Notes: a model not told the origin generated them from the letters alone. Counted from the first letter of the stretch, positions 46,164-60,300 are shown. The stretch is DNA of 64,000 nt from Hirudo medicinalis (GCA_011800805.1 MPNW01000096.1:16330-80329), one strand, 5' to 3'. Translations and numbers: made by a program.

Positions 46164-46703
46164 TTCACTCAAACTCCCTACTTTGGTTAAACCCTTTTAA
46201 ATCCAGTTTCATAAACAAAATTCTATTCGGAGGATCTTCATACTAAAGATTGTTCACGTAATTGAAAATAAAACGCAAAGTAAACATCGCCTGAATGTTA
46301 TTGTGAAAAATTGTCTTTAAAATCTGAGGAAAACAAAACTTTGAGAGACTCCAAGCTTCTTATTCAAAGATTAGAAACAATCAGAAAGGATAAAGTTTGA
46401 GAGATGAATTCCAACAATCTTTAAGCAGCGCGTAGCAGACACCAGCACAAGCGATTGTTTACAGAGAACTTTTCACTTATCCGGGAATTAAATTATAAAC
46501 ACAACATCACTATGATAAAATCATATATTTATGTATTCAATACCGTATAATGTTTTAAACATTATTGATAAGACATCATATTTTTTTCAAAATTTATTAG
46601 TTAATAAAATAGTCATTACTCAGAAAAACTCTTCAATATCTTCAAAAAAGGTCGCGTTCACATAAATATTGTCAAAGTGTTTGAAACATAAAAAATAACT
46701 TTT
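46164..46703. other. Intergenic ATF2-like to peripherin-like
   Basis: About 540 bp between two genes on the same strand. It holds the 5' UTR/promoter of the ATF2-like gene and the 3' UTR of the tetraspanin gene; nothing specific was recognised. Confidence 0.4.
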
Positions 46704-49700
46704 CTAAAGATAAGCTAAAGTTGCAGCCCTGGGTTGGCCATGTTTGAGAGCTTCCGAAATGGATGTTACCAAATACCGAAATATAACCAATAGGGCAATG
46801 TTGATAATTCCTAATATCAAATAAGATGCAAACAGCCAGGCTAACAAATTCTTGGTCCTCCATATCATGACACTCCTAAAAAATTTGACAATCTCAATAA
46901 GAAAATTAAGCAAATGCCTTAAGCGGCTTAAAGTGAATTTATGATACAAGCAATAAAAGCACTGCTGTTAGTAATAATATTATTTACGCCATCACGAAAT
47001 ATTTTCAAAAACTACCAAACACTATTTATTGATATCAATTATTGTAGATCAGTAGATCGGTGGAATGTAAAATTATTTGTAATACTGTCTAAAGTGCCCA
47101 GCGAAAAAAACCAAACTCTTGGTTAACATCCCCCAGTGACAAATTTCTGTATTTCCCTAGCAATCTGATGCTCCTCCAATATGACAAGGCTTGTGTCCTT
47201 GCATGCCTTGCCTACCTAGTTCTTTCCATCTATTGCAACTCCCTTCTTTGCATCTGCTTCCTGAAACACTTTTCTCCCATGCATCTGTGGCGTTGATTTA
47301 TATAACATATATTTAATTTATGACTGACAATATAATTAGCATTTTGATTTCTTTTGTTTTCCACCATGTTGTCGAGGTTGTTGTTCTCTTTGTTCTCTTG
47401 GTTCCCGATTGTTGTTCGATTGCTCCGAGGTCCTTTGTTTGTTCTCCGTCCAAGATAGCAAAGATAACTCCTATTAGCTTCTCCCTCTTAATAAACGGAT
47501 TTTAACCATACAGTAGTTTTAGAGCTATATTCTGTAAATACATTTTGCCGTAACTTAACTCTTACATAACTACACATCTAAAATAATCTTGCGAAGCCTG
47601 TCCTTAATAATTCAAACCACACCAATTCCGTCTGCCTGAATCATCTGCATTAGCATCTTCAAAATCTCCCTCCCTGCTCTTATCACTCGCGACAGCAAAT
47701 CCGCTGTGTTAGACCGCCACTTCCTTCACAGTAACTGTCTTGCTTAAGCCTTGTTGACATGCGCGCATAAATTGTAACACGAAAAATATTTCACGTATTA
47801 GTTTATTCGCCAATTGTTATTTTAATTATTTAACACACTTTTGCGTGTAATTATTTATATCTTTAATTGGTACTATTAAATAAAATGATAGTTAACATGA
47901 TTGTAACAATAACATACAACATAGCTACAATATTATGTAATAATACATTACCTGCATCCTTCAGGATAAAGAGTATGGTCCCTTTCAGTGTTGTAGTTAA
48001 TCCGAATGCCATGGTCGTTGACGTGTTCAAAAATGCATGCTCTCAAAATATTGGGGTTACAGCAACTAAATAAATCCATAAATTCAACATTTTAGAACGA
48101 ATATTTGAATAGTGATTAAAGTGATCAGTGGTTGACAGTGGATACAAATTACAAATTAAATCGCAAAAAATAATTAATACCGAACAATTTAAAAGGTTTT
48201 CATTATCGAGTACATCTAGATTTGGATTTGTAATAGCAATTAGTCCTTGTGGATTAATTATCAAAAGGAATACCATCATCGAAACGAACTTAGAGCAGAC
48301 TGGGGGAACCATTAATGAGCCTTGGATTCATGAAATCGATTATAAAATGTGAATTTTACATATAAACCACTCAATGCTTCATATTCTTGAAAAGCAGTCA
48401 TTAATCAATCAAAACTCGATCAGCTAAATCCATCAATCATTGAGTCTAAGTTATTCACATATTGTACTCATTCTTTTAAGTGCACTTCTTTTCTTCGAGA
48501 CTAAAGTCTGACAGGCTGTCAATTGTGTGATGATGATGATGGTGATGATTATGATGATGATGATGACGACGACGACGATAACGAGACGATGACGACGATG
48601 ATGATTAATGCTTGTTACGATGCTGTACAAACTCCTCGAACTCCGAGGCCATGTATATCTTGCAGATTTTTTATTTTTAAAATAAAAATATAAATTAAAT
48701 TAATAATCAGTTTTTTTTTCTGAAAGTTATAAAATGAAGCAAATAATGCAAAACAACTAATTCGACTTTCAAACGCAGCCATAAAGGATATTCTCGCGCT
48801 GATATGGCTGCCAAAATCATGTTAAAATTATTCTAAAACTTCAAATTAATTTTTGTGGCATCTTGGAAAACAGCTTTTTTTTAACTGTTGTAAAGGCAAT
48901 CTACTAGTCTTAAGTTTAATGTAAATGTAGTTCATTTATATAGCGCCATTGCTTAGAGTCAGTATTGAATGGCATTTTGTTAGCCATTATATAGCGCTCC
49001 TTCCCAAGGGCGCTGTGGCAGCAAGCTGCATTGTGAATGCGGAACATTACGACTTCTTGCTTCTATCATCGCATCTAGGAACGCAGCCCTCTGAGCCCAC
49101 TTGAACAAATTGCATTTAGAGATTAAAATCCACTTTTCAGACTTAAGTCTTAAGTTATCAATAGTATTCAATTCCTCCATTTGAGGATAAGTAGTTGTTN
49201 NNNNNNNNNNNNNNNNNNNNNNNNNNNNNNNNNNNNNNNNNNNNNNNNNNNNNNNNNNNNNNNNNNNNNNNNNNNNNNNNNNNNNNNNNNNNNNNNNNNN
49301 NNNNNNNNNNNNNNNNNNNNNNNNNNNNNNNNNNNNNNNNNNNNNNNNNNNNNNNNNNNNNNNNNNNNNNNNNNNNNNNNNNNNNNNNNNNNNNNNNNNN
49401 NNNNNNNNNNNNNNNNNNNNNNNNNNNNNNNNNNNNNNNNNNNNNNNNNNNNNNNNNNNNNNNNNNNNNNNNNNNNNNNNNNNNNNNNNNNNNNNNNNNN
49501 NNNNNNNNNNNNNNNNNNNNNNNNNNNNNNCTGTCTGTTCTGTATCTTCCATCTGATCTCAGCTCGCTCCTATCGATGGCATCGTCAAGGTTGATGTAAG
49601 GGTGTCGGATCCATTGCAGACTGAACCAGTCCTTGAAGGACTTGTCTCCACAACATTGATACCTTATCTGAAGAAGGTCAATTTGCACTTTTATATCTTG

Positions 49701-50569
49701 GTCAATGCCGTATTTCTTCATTGAAGAAAACAAGCCGCCCTGAAAAATTATTGAAACTAAAGTATAGATTCAAGAATTGATATTTAGTCCTACATGTGGA
49801 CGATCGAACGAATTGAACTGCACTCTTTCAGCTATTTATTATCCATTTTCCCTAATCACCAACTTACTTCGAACATATAATCGACACTTTCCAGCATGTA
49901 TCCGGTGACCAAAGATGCAGTTCCCAAGGAAATGACATAGAAAAAGTAAAAGTATTGGGCTGCTTTCATGCTGTTCTCGTGAGTTGCTCTCCTGTGAGGG
50001 AAAATTGCGCTGGAGGTCATGTAGAGTGCAATAAGATTGGCCGTGATGCCCATGAGACTGATGCAAGTTGAGAAAATTGGATAAGTGTGCATATCTAGCA
50101 CCTTAACAAGGGGTTTAAAGCTATCCACCTGCGATGATGATGATGACATCTTAACAAAAGTAGTGATGTGTTAAATGACAAATGTAATGGTAACAGTAAA
50201 AAATGGAGCCTTATAAATCAAATTCATCATCATCGCTATCAGATGGAAAGATCAAGATCAAACTGCTTCAGTTGCGCCAACAGAATTGACTAAGTGAATC
50301 GCTTTCAAAAACATATTTATAGCAGTTACAACAAGATATGGACATGAATCTATTAACAACAACAAGTAATACAGCATTAATAACAGCGTTAATTTCTGAG
50401 ACGACATTAATTACGATAATACAATAATTATCTTTAAAAATGCAATACCAACTTCGATGTACATCGAGAGCAAGATCGCTATTGTGAGCTTATTGATCAA
50501 CAACGATAACAAACCTATGTACAAGGATATCTTGAGCATCATTATTCTTAGACTTTCATCCATAACCAT
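46704..50569 (-). CDS. Peripherin/ROM1-type tetraspanin (interrupted by assembly gap)
   Basis: Four-pass membrane protein related to peripherin-2/ROM1, which shape photoreceptor disc rims in vertebrates. Exons: 50453-50569 (TM1), 49868-50128 (TM2-TM3), 49531-49739 (start of the large extracellular loop, cut by gap 49200-49530), 47952-48065 (rest of the loop) and 46704-46875 (TM4 and tail). Phases agree. Family signatures: IDLLQIRYQCCG, FKDWFSLQWI, RSDGRYRTD, then CCNPNILRACIF, YPEGCR and finally LLVIFRYLVTS. Loop cysteines seen are CCG, CC, the RAC Cys and the GCR Cys. By alignment from memory, the position of human Cys150, used for intermolecular disulfides, appears to be Gln. Exon 2 has two possible acceptors 21 bp apart (50149 or 50128), both in frame. 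The donor of exon 1 would be GTTGGT. The cytosolic tail is very short. Confidence 0.87.
48527..48606. repeat. GATGAT / GACGAC microsatellite
   Basis: About 80 bp of imperfect ATG/ACG trinucleotide repeat in an intron of the peripherin-like gene. Similar short GATGAT runs occur at 10246-10281, 41218-41235, 43556-43580 and 60415-60460. Confidence 0.85.
48905..49090 (+). repeat. Dispersed GCGC repeat, copy B
   Basis: Reads TTATATAGCGCCATTGC, then TATATAGCGCTCCTTCCC, GCTGCATTGTGAATGCGGAA and ATTACGACTTCTTGC, clearly alignable with the copies at 61390-61500 and 28915-29035. It sits in an intron of the peripherin-like gene, next to the assembly gap. An antisense open frame across it is not a real exon. 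Confidence 0.7.
49200..49530. other. Assembly gap (331 N)
   Basis: Falls directly after the GRYRTD segment of the peripherin-like gene, so the end of that exon (expected to encode a few residues ending in Phe and the start of a Ser codon) and part of the next intron are missing. Confidence 0.99.
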
Positions 50570-53500
50570 GACTAAAAACTTTCTGGACCTGTGGAATAAG
50601 TTTGTAATTAACTAAATAACCAATAATTAATTAAATTAACATTGTCATAAGTTTAATTTTTATTGAACAACTACAATATGTCAAATTTATATTCATAAAC
50701 AAATTGATATTTGTACAAAAACAAATTTGTAGTTGTGAAGATAACTATATTTAAGGCTATTTGTGGTGTCATATATTGATGAACAAAAATTGTTGGATAT
50801 GAGCAGATAAGATGGAATGATAAGAAGAACAGTAGTAAATAGGAATAAAAATGTAATTTCAAGAATGTATAAAGCATTGGTGAGACTACAGTAATGCGTC
50901 CAAGTTTGGAATCCACATTGAAAAAAGATGTGGTAGTGTTGGAAGTAGAGCAAAGAAGGGCAACCAGGATGATGAAAAGATTAGGAAAGTTTAATTATGA
51001 GGAAAGATTAAAAAGATTGCAGCTGACTACTTATATAGATATAAGAGGAGAAGCAGTCTGGACCTAGTTTCAAGTTTTCAACAGGTCATCAGTTTTTCGA
51101 AGCCACAAAAAGTGCTTCTTCGGATGGCTTAGGGAAAATTAAAAAATAATTACTTCAGTGTAAAAGTGGATTCCCTATGGAATAAATTAAATAAGGATGC
51201 AGTAGATAAATGTGAGATAAACCTAGGTAAATGTGATAAATTATATTAGAACTTAAAAGTAAAGACTCTTTATTACAAATATCCCGGTCTTCTTAACCAC
51301 TATAAATAATTTTTATATTGTATCCATTTTTATCTAGTATGTGAAATCAATTAGAAATTAGACGAGGTCATGGGTAGTCATAATAATCTAAGTTAATACT
51401 AATAGAGTGTTGCATGAACTTCGTCAAATCTTCCCTCCTCTTTATTTACTTGTAAACTTGAACTTACATTTTTTTAACCTGCAGAGAATGGAGTTTTAGC
51501 AAATTTTACAGTTTAATAATGGAAATTTGTATTTAAAATAAGGGAATGTGTAGACGAATGGGAATATTTTAGAACCAAAAATCAAATATTCTTATTTACG
51601 AGTGTTAATAAATATTTGTATGACGCAAGGGAGATGTCGATTTTGGTGTGGTATTAGTAACAACTAGATGTATGGAGTTATATTTTGAATTAACTGTCCA
51701 TTAAAAATTATCTAATACATTAGAAAGTGATGCAATTAATTTTACTCAGAATAACAATAATCTTTATTCATAAAAAAGAGGAACTGTGGAGCTGTAAGCA
51801 CATCGTTTCATAAAACAAGCTTTAAGGAAATTCATTTCTGCTGTAATCTCTTATAAGAACACATATATGTGCTTAATTGGCAACCTTTAATTAATATCGC
51901 CAGTTTCTTTAGTTAGTAAGCCCTAATTCGTATTATCTGTTCATTCATTCATTCATTCATATTAACAAGTCAATGAGGAAAATAAATTAACACCATTTGT
52001 TGACATTCTCCATATACTGTTGTATCACACATCCCTTTTATGTGAAAATATTTGTCAGGGTTGTGTTTAGAAATTTTATGTAAATGTATTAATAAACGGA
52101 GAACATAACTTATTATAATATATATGTTAGAATGGTCCACATTTACACGGAGAAAAATGTTTTTTCTGGTTCCAGTGCACATGAGTTCATTTTTTTCCTT
52201 GTGCAATCAATGTGAAAAAAGTTCATTAATAACTTCACTTTTAGAGGTAGCTCAATGACCTAAGAGATTTCAAGATATTCGCCATTTCTCCCAGTACATA
52301 TAAGTGATTTGAAAGTTTTTGGAGTTCTGGCCAGTCATTAATCATGCCGATTTTTCCCTTTTTCTCAGCTTGCTGAGCCACTGCTTTCTCAACCTAGATA
52401 CGTTCTTGGTTCCTTTATCTGTCTATCTTATCAGCCGAAATTTCATATTTGCCACAAGAAGATTACGAAGAAATGATTGAATTGTGCCTTTTAATTTTGC
52501 TTTTTCCCATTGGCAGAAAATGCAAAGGCTAAACAGTATCACTTCTGCTTGCCTGGAGCTTATCATACATATGACCAGATGCAGGGCCTCCGACAGAAAT
52601 TTCAGGCCCCTGCGTTATGACAATTTGGTAATGGAGAAGCAAAAAAGGTTTTAAAAAAAATTGCCGGCTCAGGGGGCACTTGCCAGATGGACGACTGTAA
52701 ATTCGTCTGCTGCAAGAAGATTTGCAAAAATTGCTTTCCATAAAAAGAACTAATCATAAACTGTGCATCATTGAATTCAGAAAAATTTGTATAGAATACT
52801 TTAATACTACTTACACATACACATAGTTATTATTGTCGCGAATATCCCTATATTTTCAGGCTATTTCCACATTTCAAGATAATCAAGGCAGTTGCTGATA
52901 GGCATTCAACATTTTGTCATAGAAGTCTTCCACACTATTTGTTAAGTAGCCGGAATGATGGGTAATTTGAACTGGGCATGGGGCGAAAAGATGGGCAGAT
53001 AAAACTGAAGGAGGTAAACTATTTATTGGCAGTTTGTGACATCATCTTCGGCATATCCAAAAGCGCTGAGCTGAGCTAATAAAAGTTGCTTTGTCAACAA
53101 CTGGCATGAAAGCTGAGGTGCACCAAGAACACGGGTGAAAATGGATACTTTAGTTACTAAACAGAATCACCCGTGCAAAGGCATTGGCTAATCTCTTGGA
53201 GTCTTGAAAGCAGGCAATGAGTGGATGGGAGAGATAATGAAAAGTATTGAAATTGAATAGCTAACTGACATGTAATTTGATTTGTATATGGAGGAGTAAT
53301 ACACGTTCATGACGAGTGTATGATTGGGATTAAGTTGAAGCGAATAAGTGATTGAAAAGACTAATTTTAGTTTATTAATAAAATAATTTGTTTTGGTGAA
53401 AATTGAGTTGTTGTACGCGAACGATGATTAATTGCTATGGTTAGATTACAGAGTAGTCGCTAGCAAAATGGAATTAATATCGACAAAAAATTACCGAAGT

Positions 53501-54366
53501 TAGTTACATATAGGCATTCCAATTAAATGAGACATATATGACATAATATATTATTGATGTCCAATTGTTTTATTCGTGCATGTGTTTATGCTCGCACATA
53601 TCAATGAGCGGTATATACGTTTATAAAAATCTTATATGCATACTCCTAGCAGATTTATTCATCCCGGTCGTTCCCCATTTCTCCTTTAAGTAGCTGAGAA
53701 CCGCACGACGCTAGAGCTTAAAACTCCTGATCGCTTGCTCGCTCGTCTAAACTCTTCGCTCGTCATTGACATTGCTTTCAATACAATATATTGGAGAGAA
53801 TAGACTCTCATAAGTTATTTTTTCAAGATAATACTGTTTTTTTATTTTTTTTTTGTTTTGGAAGAGAGAGAGAGAGAGGTGAGAGAGGGTGGAATTGTTT
53901 TTTTTTGCCATTTCTTTATTACTCGCTGATTAAAGATTACTTTTTAATTAGATGATTCGACTGTAATTTATAGAATGCCGCTTATGAGAAACATTTATTT
54001 TTTTTTATTTACATTTGTACTAAGGTTTGCGTCTGATATCTAATGTCTTTAAGGAAGTTGAAGTATGCATGGACATATGAAATTCTTTAAATGAATTTTA
54101 GAGTTTGATCCAAAGAAAACTTCAACATTTTAAAATTCTCATCTTTTTGCATCTAAAGTTTGTGAAGTTTTGCTGCCTTGCCAATTTACGATTCCAGTGG
54201 AATACAGTGACGAATGAAATCTTAGATCCTTAGAAAGACCTATAGTTTTTCACTCCGTTGTATTCGATGAACATTTGGACTCGAGACTGAATCAAAAGAC
54301 CGAGCAAAATAATTTATTTTTAAAAGAGTTTTATTCATCCTGCTTGAAAGAAATTCTCTCTGCATC
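50570..54366. other. Intergenic peripherin-like to C1q-like
   Basis: About 3.8 kb holding a LINE tail (50885-51250, listed separately) and AT-rich DNA without recognised genes. A short ATTC run lies at 51941-51960. The last ~700 bp is presumed promoter and 5' UTR of the C1q-like gene and includes a GA-rich tract at 53863-53890. Confidence 0.4.
50885..51250 (+). mobile_element. CR1/L2-like LINE reverse-transcriptase tail (broken)
   Basis: One frame gives VQVWNPH then, after a frameshift, LKKDVVVLEVEQRRATRMMK and RLGKFNYEERLKRLQLTTY, the well-known C-terminal thumb region of CR1-type LINE ORF2 (SPHLKKDI..LEKVQRRATK..., YEERLKRLGL). Further on, NYFSVKVDSLWNKLNKDAV matches the FSxRVVNxWNxLP motif. 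At least one frameshift and a stop separate the parts, so it is a dead 5'-truncated copy. Confidence 0.85.
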
Positions 54367-57300
54367 ATGGCATTCAAAAAATCCTCTTTTACCATAGCCT
54401 TCTTTCTTCTCACCGTCATCTATTGTACGACCTCTATCAATCCTACCAGTAGTAGCGGTGGCATTGTTATTAACCACAATGTCGATTACAACCCGGGACA
54501 CCAAAGCCTTCCTTCTTCAAAGCCACGCGGTCCTAGGGGCAAAAATCCCTTAAGAACGAGAGATTTAGGTCATATGACGTCAGCCACAAACACCGAAGGT
54601 TTTTGCGAATTGGAGGTTCATTGTAAAGGTGAATCGACCACGGGCTCTCTCCCTGTAAGACTCCCCATAAAAGGGGCACGTGGACCCCCAGGCCCCCCTG
54701 GAGAGAAGGGTGAAAAAGGAGCGGATGGAGGGCCTGGATATCCAGGTTTGTTCGAATTAGCTCCATATTTGAATTTAAAATTTGTTTTAAATTATTTTGA
54801 GTGTTTGTGTAATTGTTATTATTAAATTATAGCCGGAAGTATTTTAAGCAGTAATTAATTAAAACTTTATGCAAATATTCTTAACACTATTAGATTTTGT
54901 GGCAATATGTTTAAACATCAAATTAAGTTTTCGGTTTTTTGTTTTTTCTTTTTAATTCCTAATTTTTAATAAATTTAAATCGTGGCCGAAACATTTGGCT
55001 TTGCTTGCTTGCATGCCATTTTAAACAATGTAATTAAACAGCATAGTAGGCTGCCTCACCGACTCATAGGACACCAAAGTAACTTGTATATATCTCTAGT
55101 TTCTATCTTCCACAAACATTTCAAAACGTTTGACAATGGTGTTGATGTGATAGTGATTGTAAAACTAGTGACGAAAATAATGAAATTTCAAACCTCTCAT
55201 ATATAAAATCATTCAACATAAGTTTAGAATAATAGATAAGTATAAATTCTTTATCAAAATTTCATTTTTATATTTGGGACAAACCTTTAATAAAATTGTT
55301 AGCATTCAAAGCACATAATCTGATGGACGCCCGAGGTCGACTTGTCAAACTGTTAGCTATTAATACACTGATTTGTTATTATTGTCGCTATTACGTTCGA
55401 ACATCAATCGCATTACGTTAATATCATTATCATGTTAATTTTCTTAAAATTAATCCTGTTATTATCGCTATTAATTTTATTTGGCAACTATCAAAGCTGC
55501 TCCGAAAACAATATTTGTGATGTTCAAAGGCGTTATAAATCTAAAATTCAACTTAAAAATCATTCTGGGATGCGCCTGTAAAGTGTTTCCATTTAAATGA
55601 TTTGCCAGTTAGTGGTAAAGGAGCAACAACTGAGCACGTCGATGAGAATATTTTTTCAATGGCGGGCCAGCTTCGTTCGAGACCTGGACAGTGTCAAAGC
55701 AGTATAAAGAAGTTATTTATCATGCAATGATATGAATATGCTTCGAGTAGTCGAAAGACAGTGATCTTATCTCGCTATGCTTTTGGCTTTAGGCTTAAGA
55801 CATTGCCAGTCGGAAATTTAGATATTTTATTTTTGAACAATTTCGTTGTTTATTTTTGCTGCTGTTGCTTTTCCATTTGTTTAATTCAATGTTTAAATAT
55901 CACCTATAATAACAAATAGACAAATGAACATACCGATTATAATCATGCTAACATTTCATTCTGCATTCTTAAGCATTTGTAAACCTCTCGGGTCAACTTG
56001 TCGGTTCGAAGATAGCGCCACCTCTGCGAAGAATGAGTGATCGTTAAAATCAGTGTTTCCCAACTTTGGGCTCACAATTTGATTTTTTAGGGGGGAAATG
56101 TGAAAATCTGTACTTTAGGTCAACGTAGTGTTTCACTTTCAACTTTCAAACAAATGCAATGCGTCTTTATAGTATAAAAAAAAACCGTGATCTTGTTGTG
56201 ATAGGCGAGAAAAATGGCTTCTTAAAATAGACGAAAGTATGACTCCAGAAATGCTTTTTGTGCACTGTGTTATTCATAGTGTCAATGAATATTTCTCATA
56301 TTCTTAACAAGGTACTAAATTTAGTTATAAAATGTATTAATGCTATCAAAGCTAATGAAAAATGTGAGCGTCTTTTCAAACTTTTGTGAAGATAAAGATG
56401 CAGACTATGTGAGACTTTTACTTCACACTCTAAGGTGAGGTGGCTCTCAAAGGGTAATTGCTTCAAAAGATTCATGGAACTATTTGATGTTTCTCGTGAT
56501 TTTTTAAGTAACAAGCCTGAAATGAAACACCTGTTAACCATGAGTGATTTAGCAGATACTTTAAAAAAAAAAACGTATACTTTGAATAAACAGCTTCAAG
56601 GAACGAATAAAACTCTTGCTGATGTATATTTACATTTATAGAGTTACGTCAAAAGCATATTTCTGACAGAAACTTCGACATGGTTCATTGGCTAAAAAAA
56701 GTGAGGTGACTGATGCTGCTGTGTTGTCATCGTGGAGCATCTGAAAATATTGGTCTCTGATTTGAAAGAAAGATTTTCTGATTTAAAAGAACTTGATTTT
56801 CCAACATGGGTGATGCAGCCGGTGACCCGTAGAAATAGCCCAAGACAAAATCGCCCCGTCAAAACAGCCCAAAAAATTTATTTTAAAAATTTATTTACCT
56901 AAATGAAATTGTAAATTAATCACATTAAATTAGTTAAATTGTGATATTGCAAGCAATTCCGTATAGGTAATCGAGAGTTCAACTGGTTGGATTCCTTTTC
57001 CATCTTGGCCAATGTTTTTGGAAGAAAGTGCAGGAACTTCGTCTGGCAGACCGCTATCGTGACGATGAAAACATCCGTGTCCATGTCAAGATGCTTTTGG
57101 TTTTAAGTTGTGTTTCAAGCGTTGACGTCACAAATGCCTTGGAAATGTTGGTAGAAAGTTGTTCGAGGGAAATTGATCCAGTGCTAGATGATTACTAGGA
57201 AGACAACTACTTTGCAAGACAAAGACTGAACCTCAGAGAGCAGAATCTCTGCATATGGGGCGCTCCGTCCTAGCTACTGTGGGAAGAGATGGGTCTTAAG

Positions 57301-60300
57301 ATTAGACTTGAAGAGGCTGAACGAATCAGAGGCCCTGAGATGTGCGGGTAGACTGTTCCATGCCCGAGGGGCGGAGAACTTTAAGGACTTTTTTTTTATT
57401 TTTTTTAATATTTGGCCGTTAATTTTGTTCTGTGGCACGCGTCATCTGCTATGCCATTGTTAATTGACAATGGCTATGTTATAGTAATTATTGTAACTAT
57501 TTAAAGCAATTATTAATGCTATTACTTTGAATTTTGGCACCATTACATTTGCACTCAGAGAAAAATGTCCTGAAATTTTGCAGAAATATTTATGAGAATT
57601 TATCTCCTTTCAGCTGCATTGATTTGTTGGATTACCAACGATGGCTGGTTTATGGGATACTTTGCCCCTTAACTATTGTTCTTCCAACCACCCAGGGTGC
57701 CCCGAACATTCTCATGGCTGTGTAATGCTAACGGTGACGATTGTGGATTCGATTGCAGATGAAAGATAAAGCAAGTCGAGGATGTTGGTGATAAAGATAA
57801 TTATCATAACTGCAAATGTTTATTTTGCAATGCTTATGATGATGCCTATTATACGATGTGGTTGTAACGAATTTAGGAAAATAAAAGCGGCATTTGAGAT
57901 AACAGTAATTGAAATAATAAACGAAGTGAAGACGGTAATGGTAGTTGTGATGATAGTGAAGCAAATGAACACTTCTCAATATGGGAATGACAACTTGGCA
58001 TCGTTTTTTTTTCAACAATGGGGTCATCCAACTTAAAACTCACCACTTACATGAGGAACGAAGACGAAATAAAGTAAACACTGAGGAAATGGGCTTTTGA
58101 GAACCCCAATGGAGGCGGCATTGTGATCTCGGTTTACCTTTCGCACGATATAGTTGCAATATCATTTTCTCAACCCTAGGTGAAATCCATAGATCGGCAT
58201 CTTCATGATAATATGAAGTGACGATAATATGATTTTGCTGAATCGAGAAAATAACAGGTGTCAGGTTTTAAATGTATGCTTTGTCAATGTTTTTGCAACT
58301 AAAAGCGCTGTCAAATTAAGCTATATTCAATGCTCGCACCCCACACTTTAGGAAATCAGATAAATTACGCTACTAATAATGAAACACAAAATGAAAATAT
58401 TATTATTATTTCTCAGAAACAATTCAAGTTACTTTGTCACGATAATATTATAAAATATTATTATATATTATATTATAAATAAAATATTATTCACAGCATA
58501 ATACAAAGAGCATGTCGAAATTGCAAGCCGTGCCTGAAAAAAGTTTAATGTCTGAGACATTAGTTGCTGATGATATAATTTGAATGTTTCGTTGTTGATT
58601 GGACCAATAACATACATCTGGACTGTGATTTAACGTGACAAAAACTAAGCAAAAAATAAGACAATTTCAGGCGATTTACACTTCAAATACCTTTAAAAAC
58701 AATGCTCCAGATATTTATGAGCCAATAATTTTGTGTTATTCATCGATTAATTAAAAAGCTGTGTTAGTACCTCCTTTGGAAACACTGCTGCTGGATGTCA
58801 GGGGTTATTGGTTATTAGACGCATGCCTGCTGTTATCTGGATCGTAAAGAGTTTTGATAAGGCGGTGAATATTCCAATTTTTAAACTTTTCTTCAATATT
58901 ATTTCTGCAATGACTTCTTAGAAATATTTTAAATAATATTAGAGTAATAATTATACCCATTTATGAATTGAATGTATTTGTGTATTTTAATTAATCAATT
59001 AATTCTGTATTTTCGATAGATATGATGATGATGATTTTGATGACGATGATTATAGGCAGGTGTACTTTTGATTGAACAACTGCAAGCATTTATTTATTTT
59101 TTCAACTAAACAAATCGGAAGGCAGGCCTCGCCTTGTCACTTGTACGGCAAATGAAAACACAAGAGAGACAGAAGCACCAAGTTAACAAAACATCAACAA
59201 AACTAAAAAACAAATTCAGTTTGTAATAGTCATGAATTTCGGGAAGTCAAGTTTGTGGACTAATATTTGTTCCATTTAAGCACGATAATTAAAATAATCG
59301 TCTACATGCTGCATCACCAAGAATCTCAAATTGGATATGAGATATGATATTTCTATAGCATAACATAAACTGTACTTGGTCTTGATATTAATCATATGTT
59401 ATTGTCCATTTCCGACCACTTCTGGTCAAGTTTCGTATGAGCAGAACACATGGATATCTTGTTGCCAACTCTGTTTTTGCATTAAAATCAACTTCTATTA
59501 TTAAAATAACTTCTATTTTATCGTTCCGCATTTGTTCTTTGACTAACTAATCAGCATTACGGTTTTACTTTCGATTTACTCATAAAATGTTTTCATAAAA
59601 CTGACATTATTCCAAACAATAATTATGATTGAAGCCTCATTTTTTTAATTTTTATTTATTTACGAAAGTAATTTAAATATGATCCATGAATCAACTGATG
59701 CATTCTACTTGTGCATGTTTTGAAATTCTTTACCCCTTGTATGACATGCCGCATTATCTATCGATGCATGTGATTTCATATTTCTCTTGCATAGGCACAA
59801 CTATAATATTTTTATCGTATTAATTTTACAAAATAAAAATATTTTGCATATATTTATCATAAATAAATGCCGAAATAAGATTACAATGTCAAACATTCTC
59901 TGCATTGCCATTTGATAAAGGAATGGGCCTTATGTATTGAAATAATGACAGTGATACAGTTATATAATATTTATGATTTTCTTACAATAAATAAAAATAC
60001 TCGCTTTTTTGATAGTTTTGGTGATGACTACTCGACTCGTTAAGAATGAATGGGCCAATATGTACCACTCATTTTCAATATTGTCTCAACACTTACCGTA
60101 AAGGTGTACATTTTACATATCTTTGTAGAGGAATGCGAACATTTTAAAAATATTATTGCAAACTGAGTTCAGCAGATGTGTCAAAGGATGCGATTAAATG
60201 ATTGAAAAGCTGGACAGGCAGAAAGATGATTAAAGGAAAGGAAGGAAGGAAGGAAGAAATGGAAGATTATGTTGAGCAGCTGCTGTTTCTGGAAAATTTC

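Noticed and set aside
48043..48352. Open frames on both strands around 48.1-48.3 kb
   Set aside because: The real exon is 47952-48065 on the minus strand in a different frame; the rest is intron.
48980..49190. Minus-strand frame reading RAAFLDAMIEARSRNV as a tetraspanin exon
   Set aside because: It lies on the dispersed repeat shared with 61.4 kb and 28.9 kb; the true loop exon is at 47952-48065.
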